Positions 1 through 6,910 of a stretch of 9,764 bases of DNA are shown one piece after another. The notes under the pieces are model-generated. The model searched no databases. It saw only the letters and a program-made list of their open reading frames with translations, and was not told the origin of the DNA. Made by a program: the position numbers and the translations under genes. Source of the DNA: an uncultured Planctomycetaceae bacterium (GTDB taxonomy: Bacteria; Planctomycetota; Planctomycetia; Pirellulales; Pirellulaceae); NCBI GenBank assembly GCA_937967665.1, contig CALBSZ010000574.1, positions 1 to 9,764 of the forward strand, given 5' to 3'. The first letter of the stretch is position 1; each line of letters opens with the position of its first letter.

Positions 1-36
1 CCGTGTTTGGCCAAAGCGAAAAAAAACCAGGTGTGA
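1..36 (+). CDS. C-terminal tail of an upstream gene, possibly the partner sensor histidine kinase (partial)
   Basis: Reading frame 1 is open from the window edge to a TGA at 34-36 and encodes the tail PCLAKAKKNQV. The stop lies 2 bp before the ATG at 39 of the response regulator, the spacing expected of a co-transcribed neighbour. A Leu/Pro-type ending followed by a short basic tail resembles the end of a histidine kinase ATPase domain, and NtrC-type regulators usually sit beside their kinase. With only eleven residues visible, both the existence of the gene and the kinase identity are inference. Confidence 0.35.
   Translation, partial: PCLAKAKKNQV
29..33 (+). promoter_or_regulatory. Ribosome-binding site deciding the regulator start
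   Basis: AGGTG ends 5 nt before ATG 39. This and the upstream TGA at 34-36 favour ATG 39 over the GTG at 3 as the start of the response regulator. Confidence 0.55.
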
Positions 37-38
37 CG

Positions 39-1373
39 ATGCCCCAATCCGAAAGCATTGATTTGCTGGTCGTGGATGATAACGACGAGTTTCGGGAGAC
101 GATGAAGGCCTGGTTCGCGAGGCGGGGTTGCAACGTCATGTCGGCGGCGACAGCCGACGAAGCGCTGGGGCTGGCTCAGCAGCGGGCCTTTGATGTCGCG
201 GTGTTCGACATGGTCATGCCTGGGATGAACGGCATTTCTCTCCTGGAACGATTCAAGAAATCGCATCCCGATTGCGAGGCGATTTTGCTAACCGGGCAAG
301 GAACGATTGAAACGGCCGTGCAGGCCATGAAGCTGGGTGCCTTCGATTTCGTCACCAAGCCGTTCCCCTTGAAGGACCTGGAGTCTCTGGTGCAGCGCGC
401 TCACGAGCGTCGCCGGTTGGTGAAGGAAAACTCGCAGCTGAAGGCGATTCTCGAGCGATCTCAACCTCCGTCGGAGATGATCGGCGAGTCGGTGGCGATG
501 CAGGAGGTCTTCCGGCTCATCGAACGAGCCGGTCCCAGTGACAAGGCGATCTTGATTCAGGGGGAGAGCGGCACGGGCAAGGAGTTGGTGGCCCGCGCCC
601 TGCATCGGGCCAGCCGCCGATCAAGCAAGCCGCTGGTCGTGATCAACTGTGCCGCGCTTCCCGAAACGCTTTTGGAGAGCGAGCTGTTCGGTCACGAGAA
701 GGGAGCCTTCACGGGGGCGGTTGCGGAGAAGCAGGGACTGTTTGAAGTGGCGGACGGCGGCACGCTGTTCATCGATGAAGTAGGCGAATTGCCTGGTTCC
801 CTGCAAGCAAAGCTGTTGCGCGTGCTGGAGGACGGTTCGCTGCGGCGTGTCGGTTCGGTGAAGGAGCGACGCGTCAATGTCCGCATCCTGGCGGCAACGA
901 ACCGGAACATGCTGGACGAAGTGCAAGACGGCAACTTTCGCGAAGACTTGTACTATCGGATCAACGTCATGTCCTTGGAGCTGCCGCCATTGCGCAAGCG
1001 GGTGGGCGACATTCCCCTGCTGGTGCAGCATTTCCTGGGACCTGAGTGGGAGATTGACGACGACGCGCTGGCGGCCATTGAACGCTATGACTGGCCCGGC
1101 AATATCCGGCAACTCAGCAACGCGCTGGAACGGTCGAAGATCCTGGCCGACGACGGCCGCGTCCGCATCAGCGATCTGCCGCACGAGGTGACGGAATTCA
1201 GCACCACCGATCGGCGTCTGGCTGATATTGACGATCTCTCCTCCATCGAGCGGCCCAAGATCGTGGAAGTGTTTCGGCGGGAACACGGCAATAAGTCGCG
1301 CACAGCTCAGATTCTCGGGATCGATCGCCGCAAGCTGTATCGCTTGCTGGAGAAGTACGGTATCGAGACGTAG
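39..1373 (+). CDS. NtrC-family sigma-54-dependent response regulator
   Basis: A cytoplasmic transcription activator of 444 residues that, when phosphorylated, should use ATP to remodel sigma-54 RNA polymerase at distant promoters. Domains in order: a receiver (about 7-120) with acidic pair D13/D14, phospho-acceptor D57 in FDMVMPG, T85 and K107; an AAA+ domain (about 145-380) with Walker A GESGTGKE at 175-182, the sigma-54 contact loop GAFTGA at 222-227, Walker B ending in D246-E247, arginine-finger candidates R301/R307 and the WPGNIRQL sensor-II region; and a C-terminal Fis-type helix-turn-helix (about 417-444). All key residues are present, so it should be fully functional. ATG 39 is preferred over the in-frame GTG at 3 because AGGTG (29-33) sits 5 bp upstream, an upstream frame stops at 34-36, and the receiver then starts at the usual distance. 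Its targets are unknown. It converges on the redox operon and may or may not control it. Confidence 0.95.
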   Translation: MPQSESIDLLVVDDNDEFRETMKAWFARRGCNVMSAATADEALGLAQQRAFDVAVFDMVMPGMNGISLLERFKKSHPDCEAILLTGQGTIETAVQAMKLGAFDFVTKPFPLKDLESLVQRAHERRRLVKENSQLKAILERSQPPSEMIGESVAMQEVFRLIERAGPSDKAILIQGESGTGKELVARALHRASRRSSKPLVVINCAALPETLLESELFGHEKGAFTGAVAEKQGLFEVADGGTLFIDEVGELPGSLQAKLLRVLEDGSLRRVGSVKERRVNVRILAATNRNMLDEVQDGNFREDLYYRINVMSLELPPLRKRVGDIPLLVQHFLGPEWEIDDDALAAIERYDWPGNIRQLSNALERSKILADDGRVRISDLPHEVTEFSTTDRRLADIDDLSSIERPKIVEVFRREHGNKSRTAQILGIDRRKLYRLLEKYGIET

Positions 1374-1452
1374 CCCAATTCGCCTTACCGCCGCGCCTGA
1401 TCCTCCGCGACAGCTGAACTCGCCACAGTCCAATCGCCTCGAAGCACTCCCA

Positions 1453-1470
1453 CCGCGACGCTTGCCGCGG
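1453..1470. terminator. Short GC hairpin between convergent genes (weak terminator candidate)
   Basis: CCGCG at 1453-1457 pairs perfectly with CGCGG at 1466-1470 across an 8-nt loop, in the 121-bp gap between the stop codons of the regulator (1373) and the channel gene (1495). There is no T-tract on either strand, so it is not a typical intrinsic terminator. It might act as a weak bidirectional stop or be chance in GC-rich DNA. The rest of the gap shows no ORF or other clear signal. Confidence 0.2.
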
Positions 1471-1494
1471 CATGCCCCGTTCCTTCATCGCGTC

Positions 1495-2499
1495 CTACAG
1501 GTTCACATCGTTGCTGAACCGCTGGATATCGTCCGGGTGCCCCAGCACGATGAGGGTATCGCCGAGTTCAAAGCGATAGTCGGAACGTGGGTTGAATTCC
1601 ATTGTTGCGTCGCTCTTTTTGATCGCCAACAGCAATAAACCATAGCGGGCGTGGGCGTTGGAATCGAGGATGGTGGTGCCGATCAAGGGCGCATTGCTGT
1701 GCACCTGCAATTCGTCCAGTTCCAGATCCTGGAACGAGGCCTCGGTAACAAACCTCATGAGATCGGCGGTGGAGGGTTTGGTAATCATCTGCACCATCCG
1801 CTGTGCGCCGATCACGGCAGGCATGACGATCCGGTTGGCGCCCGCCTGACGCAATTTCGTGTCGGTTGTCTGGTGTTCCGCCCGGGCGATGATCTGAAGG
1901 GTGTCGTTCAAGTTGCGAGCGGTGAGTGTGATAAACACGTTGGCTGCATCGGTGGGAAGTCCCGAGACCAGCGTGGCTGCGTGTCGGACACCGGCCTTTA
2001 TCAGCGTTTCCTCTTCGGTCGCGTCCGCCGTCAAGCAGAGGAAATTCTGTTCGGCCGCGTTCTGGATCCGTTCCGCGTCGTGATCCACGACGACAAAGGG
2101 GCGGCCTTTGGCCGACAATTGTTCAGCCAGTACCTGGCCCATGCGGCCGTAACCGCAAAGGATCGTGTGGTCTTTCAGTTTGGCAATTTCCCGTGTCATT
2201 CTTCTCAACCCCAAAGCGCGTTCGATCTCGCCTTCCAAGAGTAGTTGCAGAAAACCGCCGCAGGTGTAAGCCGCGGCGGAGACTCCCAAAATGATGACCA
2301 GTACCGTCACGATCTGCGTATTGGCCGAGAGTTCGCTTCGTTCCCCGAAACCGACGGTCGAGATTGTAATTACAACCATGTATACGGCGTCCACCCAATC
2401 ATAGCCGTCTCCGCAGAACCGATAGGCAATCACTGCCAGCAGGAAGGTTGCGGCGAGCACCATGGCGCCCAGGCGAATTCGAACCAGCGGAGATTTCAT
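1495..2499 (-). CDS. Two-helix potassium channel with RCK (TrkA-N/TrkA-C) gating domains
   Basis: Inner-membrane K+ channel of 334 residues, laid out like MthK and Kch-type ligand-gated channels. An outer helix (about 9-28) is followed by a pore helix with selectivity filter TVGFGE (48-53) and an inner helix (about 62-88) containing Gly72 and the GG at 81-82 as possible hinges. The cytoplasmic RCK-N Rossmann domain starts near 110 with the nucleotide-binding glycines GYGRMG (116-121) and has an acidic strand end at VVVDHD. An RCK-C domain occupies roughly 245-334. The family forms tetramers gated by Ca2+, nucleotides or NAD(H) at the RCK ring; which ligand applies here cannot be read from sequence. 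The open frame extends further upstream, but ATG 2499 is chosen because it overlaps the TGA of the preceding Fe-S gene (ATGA) and has GGGAGG (2503-2508) just upstream, although only 3 nt away. Residues upstream of it show no membrane or channel features. It is the last gene of the operon. Confidence 0.92.
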   Translation of the reverse strand: MKSPLVRIRLGAMVLAATFLLAVIAYRFCGDGYDWVDAVYMVVITISTVGFGERSELSANTQIVTVLVIILGVSAAAYTCGGFLQLLLEGEIERALGLRRMTREIAKLKDHTILCGYGRMGQVLAEQLSAKGRPFVVVDHDAERIQNAAEQNFLCLTADATEEETLIKAGVRHAATLVSGLPTDAANVFITLTARNLNDTLQIIARAEHQTTDTKLRQAGANRIVMPAVIGAQRMVQMITKPSTADLMRFVTEASFQDLELDELQVHSNAPLIGTTILDSNAHARYGLLLLAIKKSDATMEFNPRSDYRFELGDTLIVLGHPDDIQRFSNDVNL

Positions 2500-5012
2500 A
2501 CGCCTCCCACGATCTGGAACAGCTCTTCCCCGCTCATGCGAAACGCGGCATGATGGGGACAGGCGTAGACGCAACTGGGCTCTTTGCCGCGCACGTTGCG
2601 GCAGAGGTCGCAAGTAGTGGCCTTCTGCTGAATGACCGCGTGCCGGCGTTTCGTTTCCGGATCGGTCCGTGATTCTTCGAATCCGTGCATGTTGATATTG
2701 CCGTAAGGACAGTTGGTGGCGCACAGACCGCAGCCGATGCAATGGTCCTCGATCAGGACTTCCAACGATCCTTCCCGATGAATGGCATCGACGGGACAGC
2801 CGACCATGCAGTACGGGTCCAGGCACGAGCGGCACGAACTGGCAACCAGGAATTTGTCGAAACGCAGGCCTTCACGAATCAGTCGCGTGACGCCGTCATG
2901 GGTGTCCGAACAGGCACGCGTGCACTCGTCACAGCGCGTGCAGCTTTCCAGGTCGAGTACCAGCAGGCTATTGGCGTTGAACAGCCCCTGGGCCAGGAAG
3001 TCGCTCGATTCGGTGGTTGCCTTTTGTTGAATGTGCTTGTCACGTTCCACCAGCTGCTCGGCATGTTTGAGCAGCGCTTCGCGCAGCGACGGGAAGTTGC
3101 CGATGAGTTCCGCGAAATCCTTGCCGCGAATGCGAATCAGTTCGACGTCGTCCAGGGCCGAACACGACGCCGTCCGCCGACCACGAAAGTCTTCTTCGTC
3201 GAACAGCCCCGGGATACTCGACAGCAAGCCGATTTCACCGAAGTAAGATCCGGGCCCCAGGTAGTTAATCACGCGCTCATCCAGCCCGTAACGCTGCGTC
3301 ACCTTGACGAATCCCAGTCGCACCAGGTAGAGCGCGTCAGCCAGTTCGTCTTGTCGAAAAACGGTCTGCCCGGGATCCACTCGCACCAGTTCCAGCTTGT
3401 CCTTCAAGTACTCGCAGCAGGCGTTTTGCTCCTCCTCCGGGAGGTCGCTGAGGATGGACAGGTTGCGCAGCTGGCTCACCAGGACGCGTTCCCGATAGAC
3501 GCGATCCAGGATCTCGCGCGATACCGGGTTGCGCTGCAGCATGTAAAGCACATTGCGGCGTATTTCGAGCACCTGGCCGTCTTCGATCGCCATCACCGTT
3601 GCCGACCGCGGATAGCGGTTCATGCATGTCATTTCGCCCAGAATCAGGTCGTCGGGAGTCATCACGACACGTTGATCTGGCGCCGCCGATGCGCCGCCGT
3701 CCCGCCGGAACCGTGTCTCTCCTTTGTCTCCGCGGCTGACGAGCCGGCTGGTCAGGAAACCCAGTCGCCCCAGGATCCCGGGAGCCGCTTCACTTTGCAC
3801 ATGGTTCTTCGATGCCTGCAGGAAGACCTCGAACCGTCCCTGTTCCAGGATGAACGCCGTCTTGCCGTATTCCCCTTCGCGGCAGAGAACGTCGCCCGCC
3901 TTCAGCTTGCGCCGGACGACGGCGCCGCCGTTAAACTGGAAGAACTTGAAAGGGATGCCTGAAAACAGCGGCAGCTTGACCAACTGTTCGGCGGTCAAGA
4001 TCTCGTCTGTTTCGTCCGCGCTTGCCGCCTTCCGCTTTCGGCCCGTCTTCACAGCCGCGCTGGCCTGCTCCTGCTGCAAATCTTGATGCAAGAATTCCTT
4101 CTGGCGTTCGATGAATTCGGAGGTAAACGTGAGCGCGTCGGTAGGGCACGACACGGCGCATTCCCCGCACGAGACACATCCTGAATCGCGCATGGGTTGA
4201 TTGAGCCCAAAGGCGATCGTTGCCGAATAGCCTTTGCCGTTGCGGCCGATCACCAGATTCTCCTTCACCTGATTGCACGCGCGGACGCACCGGTCGCAGA
4301 GGATGCAGGCGGCGTGGTCGACTTGAATCTGCAATGACGAACGATCCCGAGTGGCCCCCTTGTCATGGCTTGCAAACCGCGACGATTCGATTCCCAACCG
4401 CCGCGCCAAGGCGGCCAGTTCGCTGGTATGGGACAATTCCTCGGCGGCAAATCCCGTGGGCAGGTGATCCGCGACCAGCAGTTCCGTAAGCAATCCAACG
4501 GCGCTGCGAACCCGCTCGCCCGCTGCCGGATCGTTCGCCGATTCGATCGTCTGGACTTCCATTCCCGGCTCCACGCGATGGTGGCAAGCCGGAACCAGTT
4601 TGCCGCCAGGTCGCCGCTGGCCGCGGTCGTTCCGAAAGACTTCCACGACACAGACGCGGCAGACGCCGGCAGGCTGCATATGCTCCTTGTGGCACAACGT
4701 CGGAATCGGATTCCGATCGCCTGGACGCTGAATGAAGATTTCATTGGCGGCATCATAAATCGTGGTCGCGCGCGGGATTGCCCGGCCTTCGGCATCGCGG
4801 ACGATGTTGCCTTGAGCATCTTTGAGGGGAACTGCCTTCTTTACCGTGATCGCATGACCATCGATCGTTATCGGCACATCTTCATTGAAGTCGTCCGAAG
4901 TCGCGGCGACGATACGCACGAGCTGCCCGTCGATATCGCGCGCGAAGAGGCTTTCCTCCTCAATCGCCACAAAGGGTTGGTCGTCTGGCAGGTTCGTGCG
5001 TTCTTTTCCCAT
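2496..5012 (-). CDS. NuoG/HoxU-like ferredoxin - twin cyclic-nucleotide-binding domain - four-cluster ferredoxin fusion protein
   Basis: Cytoplasmic electron-transfer protein of 838 residues with no signal peptide. Head: a NuoG/HoxU-like [2Fe-2S] domain (about 46-150; C107, C118, C121, C143), a His-box remnant at H183 lacking its usual cysteines, then two [4Fe-4S] motifs (C236/239/242/246 and C279/282/285/289). After a basic linker (about 318-337) come two CRP-like cNMP-binding domains: CNB1 (about 345-507) with phosphate-cassette residues G459-E460 and R469-S470-A471, and CNB2 (about 518-650) with G592-E593 and R613-T614-A615. Tail: a DmsB/NrfC-like domain with four [4Fe-4S] motifs (C691/694/697/701, C727/730/735/739, C758/761/764/768, C801/804/814/818). 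Visible motifs allow one [2Fe-2S] and six [4Fe-4S] clusters. ATG 5012 has GAGG 9 nt upstream. It lies 32 bp after NuoEF, its probable partner, and overlaps the channel gene by 4 bp. The role as a ligand-controlled electron wire from NAD(H) is inference. No molybdopterin, hydrogenase H-cluster or other catalytic domain is present. Confidence 0.93.
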   Translation of the reverse strand: MGKERTNLPDDQPFVAIEEESLFARDIDGQLVRIVAATSDDFNEDVPITIDGHAITVKKAVPLKDAQGNIVRDAEGRAIPRATTIYDAANEIFIQRPGDRNPIPTLCHKEHMQPAGVCRVCVVEVFRNDRGQRRPGGKLVPACHHRVEPGMEVQTIESANDPAAGERVRSAVGLLTELLVADHLPTGFAAEELSHTSELAALARRLGIESSRFASHDKGATRDRSSLQIQVDHAACILCDRCVRACNQVKENLVIGRNGKGYSATIAFGLNQPMRDSGCVSCGECAVSCPTDALTFTSEFIERQKEFLHQDLQQEQASAAVKTGRKRKAASADETDEILTAEQLVKLPLFSGIPFKFFQFNGGAVVRRKLKAGDVLCREGEYGKTAFILEQGRFEVFLQASKNHVQSEAAPGILGRLGFLTSRLVSRGDKGETRFRRDGGASAAPDQRVVMTPDDLILGEMTCMNRYPRSATVMAIEDGQVLEIRRNVLYMLQRNPVSREILDRVYRERVLVSQLRNLSILSDLPEEEQNACCEYLKDKLELVRVDPGQTVFRQDELADALYLVRLGFVKVTQRYGLDERVINYLGPGSYFGEIGLLSSIPGLFDEEDFRGRRTASCSALDDVELIRIRGKDFAELIGNFPSLREALLKHAEQLVERDKHIQQKATTESSDFLAQGLFNANSLLVLDLESCTRCDECTRACSDTHDGVTRLIREGLRFDKFLVASSCRSCLDPYCMVGCPVDAIHREGSLEVLIEDHCIGCGLCATNCPYGNINMHGFEESRTDPETKRRHAVIQQKATTCDLCRNVRGKEPSCVYACPHHAAFRMSGEELFQIVGGV
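2503..2508 (-). promoter_or_regulatory. Ribosome-binding site inside the end of the Fe-S gene, for the K+ channel
   Basis: GGGAGG on the - strand forms part of the last Gly codons of the Fe-S fusion gene and lies 3 nt before the channel ATG at 2499, which itself overlaps the TGA (ATGA). The spacing is shorter than ideal, suggesting translation of the channel depends on ribosomes finishing the Fe-S gene. Confidence 0.5.
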
Positions 5013-5021
5013 GAGCTGTAA

Positions 5022-5025
5022 CCTC
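5022..5025 (-). promoter_or_regulatory. Ribosome-binding site of the ferredoxin/CNB fusion gene
   Basis: GAGG on the - strand, 9 nt before ATG 5012, within the 32-bp gap after the NuoEF stop. It supports this start and separate, efficient initiation of the Fe-S subunit. Confidence 0.55.
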
Positions 5026-5044
5026 GCATTGGCTTCGGGCCGCG

Positions 5045-6763
5045 TTACGGCACGTAACGTTTGACTTCGTCTGGAAAGAATCGCAGCAACCCGTAAAACG
5101 GGTTCGCGGCCACCATTCCCAGGCCGCAGATGGACGTCGTCTGCATGGTTTGCGTTAGTTCATTGACGAGCGCGGTCTGTGACTCAAAAGATGCTTCATC
5201 GTAACGGCGCTCATGAAGGTCCGTCGCAATCTGCACGATCTTCTGGGAACCAATCCGGCAGGGGACGCATTTGCCGCATGATTCGTTGCGAAAGAATTTC
5301 AGGCAGGCAAGGGCCTCGTCAACCAGATCTCGCTGCTCACCATAAACGACAATCCCGCCGCCCAGCATCAGTCCGATGTTGCGGAACGTGGCGATGTCGA
5401 GAACCAGATCGTTCAACTCGACAAACTCGGTCCCGGGCGGCAGTTGCGAAACGAAGCGGCGCCCCAGGTACCGCGTTGGAATTCTGGCCGGTACAAAACC
5501 CCCGGAAGGTCCCGACAGCGCGGCTGCTTTCAAGGCGACGCCGTCGCGCATCCCGCCGCAGTATTCATGAAGCAGCGTGGCGAACGTGATTCCGTTGGGC
5601 ACTTCATACACGCCCGGCCGCCGCACGTCGCCGCTCACCGAAAAGAAACGCATCCCGCGACAGGACTCCCGCCCCTGCTCGGCAAACCAGCGGCCTTGGT
5701 CCTTGAGCACAATGGAGGGTACCCAGGCAAAGGTTTCCACATTGTTCAGCAAGGTCGGGCAATCCCACAGGCCGTTCGTTTGCAGCTCGGGCGGCCGGTT
5801 GCGCGGTTCGGCGCGCTTGTCTTCCATCGCCTCGATCAATGCCGTCTGTTCACCACAGATGTACCCGCCGGGGCTGGTGAACGTTTCCAGTTCGAACGAG
5901 TGCCCCGATCCGAAGATGCTGCGGCCGCAGGCGCCGATTCGTTCGGCAGCGCGAATTGCCTGATCCACTGCCGCGATCTGCTCGGGATACTCATGACGTA
6001 CATACACATAGCCTTTCGAAGCGCCGACGACGAGTCCTCCCAGAATCATTCCTTCCAGGACAAGATGCGGCGCGCGGAGCAGCAACTCGCGGTCCTTGAA
6101 TGTTCCCGGTTCGCTTTCGTCGGCATTGCAGACCACGTACTTCTGTGCGCCGCCCGCCTGCCAGACGTCCGTCCATTTCTTGTAGGCCCGCCCGCCGGCA
6201 CCGCCCATGCCCAGCAAGCCCGCTTGCTCCAGGGCTTCGATCACCCTCCGCGGCTCGGGCGACTTGACGAACTCCCGCACGGCATCGTACCGCGCGTCGC
6301 CCCGGTAGACGTCGATCGCCCACTCCTGCGACTGCCCCGCAAGATGATCGATGTCGAAGTCCGGTTCCGGAACGTGACCGTCGACGCAACGCTCGACCAC
6401 GTCTTCAAGCTGCCGGGCTGTCCGAGCCATATATGGCCGCTCGTTGATCATCACTGCCGGCGCGCGATCGCAACGGCCGAGGCAGGACACGCTTTCGACG
6501 TGAACCTGCTGCTCGCCGAAACGGTCCGCGATTTTCCCCAGTGCCGCGCGCAATTCACAGGCGCCTGCCATGTGGCACGACATGTCGCGGCAGACTTGCA
6601 CCCGAACCTGGGGCGGTGGCTGACGACGAAAATGCGGGTAGAAGCTGACCACTTCGTTGACCCGGTACAGGGGCACTTCCAGACGCTCGGAAAGCAACTT
6701 CAGGTCGTTTTGCGACAAGTAGCCGCGATCGTGCTGCATCCGCTGTAGTTCTTGAACAATCAC
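5045..6763 (-). CDS. NuoE-NuoF fusion, NADH-oxidising flavin/Fe-S subunit (HoxF-like)
   Basis: A 572-residue diaphorase-type subunit expected to move electrons between NAD(H), FMN and Fe-S clusters in the cytoplasm. Residues 1-125 are a NuoE-like thioredoxin-fold domain with [2Fe-2S] ligands C58, C63, C94 and C98 (CX4C, CX3C). Residues about 160-572 are NuoF: the GMGGAGGRAYKKW glycine-rich NADH/FMN loop (185-197), CNADESEPGTFKDRE (212-226), GYICGEQTALIEAMED (300-315), and the N3-type [4Fe-4S] ligands C496, C499, C502 plus C546. All hallmark residues are intact. NuoE and NuoF are separate genes in ordinary complex I; fused forms occur in HoxF of NAD-reducing hydrogenases. The NuoE part is short at its N-terminus because the only usable start is GTG 6763; the frame is open back to the TAG at 6911-6913 but has no other standard start. 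The ribosome site is weak (GAG about 9 nt upstream). It is followed after 32 bp by the NuoG-like/CNB gene, supporting a shared complex. No hydrogenase or formate dehydrogenase subunit is seen here. Confidence 0.94.
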   Translation of the reverse strand: MIVQELQRMQHDRGYLSQNDLKLLSERLEVPLYRVNEVVSFYPHFRRQPPPQVRVQVCRDMSCHMAGACELRAALGKIADRFGEQQVHVESVSCLGRCDRAPAVMINERPYMARTARQLEDVVERCVDGHVPEPDFDIDHLAGQSQEWAIDVYRGDARYDAVREFVKSPEPRRVIEALEQAGLLGMGGAGGRAYKKWTDVWQAGGAQKYVVCNADESEPGTFKDRELLLRAPHLVLEGMILGGLVVGASKGYVYVRHEYPEQIAAVDQAIRAAERIGACGRSIFGSGHSFELETFTSPGGYICGEQTALIEAMEDKRAEPRNRPPELQTNGLWDCPTLLNNVETFAWVPSIVLKDQGRWFAEQGRESCRGMRFFSVSGDVRRPGVYEVPNGITFATLLHEYCGGMRDGVALKAAALSGPSGGFVPARIPTRYLGRRFVSQLPPGTEFVELNDLVLDIATFRNIGLMLGGGIVVYGEQRDLVDEALACLKFFRNESCGKCVPCRIGSQKIVQIATDLHERRYDEASFESQTALVNELTQTMQTTSICGLGMVAANPFYGLLRFFPDEVKRYVP

Positions 6764-6910
6764 TTTCGTAAACTCACTTTCGTGCCGTTGTCTTGCGGGA
6801 CGCGCTGCCGTCTCGCGGTCGTCGCCAGGGGCGAGATCGAAATCGCCGCCACGAGCATTATCCGCAATTGGCGGTGGTGAACCAGTTACTCGCCAACTCG
6901 CAAGTCGTCG
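6764..6910 (-). other. 147-bp gap between cytochrome and NuoEF genes
   Basis: The longest non-coding gap in the - strand operon. It is in frame with both flanking genes and has no stop codon after the TAG at 6911-6913. A GATAAT resembling a -10 box (6857-6862, - strand) has no convincing -35 partner. A 10-bp direct repeat, TCACTTTCGT on the + strand, lies at 6760-6769 and 6774-6783 over the NuoEF start. An internal promoter for the dehydrogenase genes is possible but not shown. No strong hairpin or T-tract was seen. Confidence 0.35.

Noticed and set aside
621..1433. 270-codon - strand open frame opposite the response regulator
   Set aside because: The + strand encodes an intact AAA+ domain and helix-turn-helix there; the antisense product has no recognisable features.
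2500..2835. N-terminal extension of the K+ channel frame upstream of ATG 2499
   Set aside because: The extension lies wholly within the Fe-S gene, is Arg/Ser-rich without membrane or domain features, and the ATGA overlap with a ribosome site marks the real start.
2685..3962. 425-codon + strand open frame opposite the Fe-S/CNB fusion gene
   Set aside because: The - strand frame carries ordered cysteine motifs and CNB cassettes; the + frame shows none and is a shadow.
2496..5012. Possible [FeFe]-hydrogenase or formate dehydrogenase, given the NuoG/HydA-like head
   Set aside because: No H-cluster cysteine motifs or molybdopterin domain follow the head; the chain continues into CNB domains and a DmsB-like ferredoxin.
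5444..6748. 434-codon open frame on the + strand opposite NuoEF
   Set aside because: It is antisense to a protein with all NuoE/NuoF hallmark residues, has no recognisable domain, and is explained by GC-rich codon bias.
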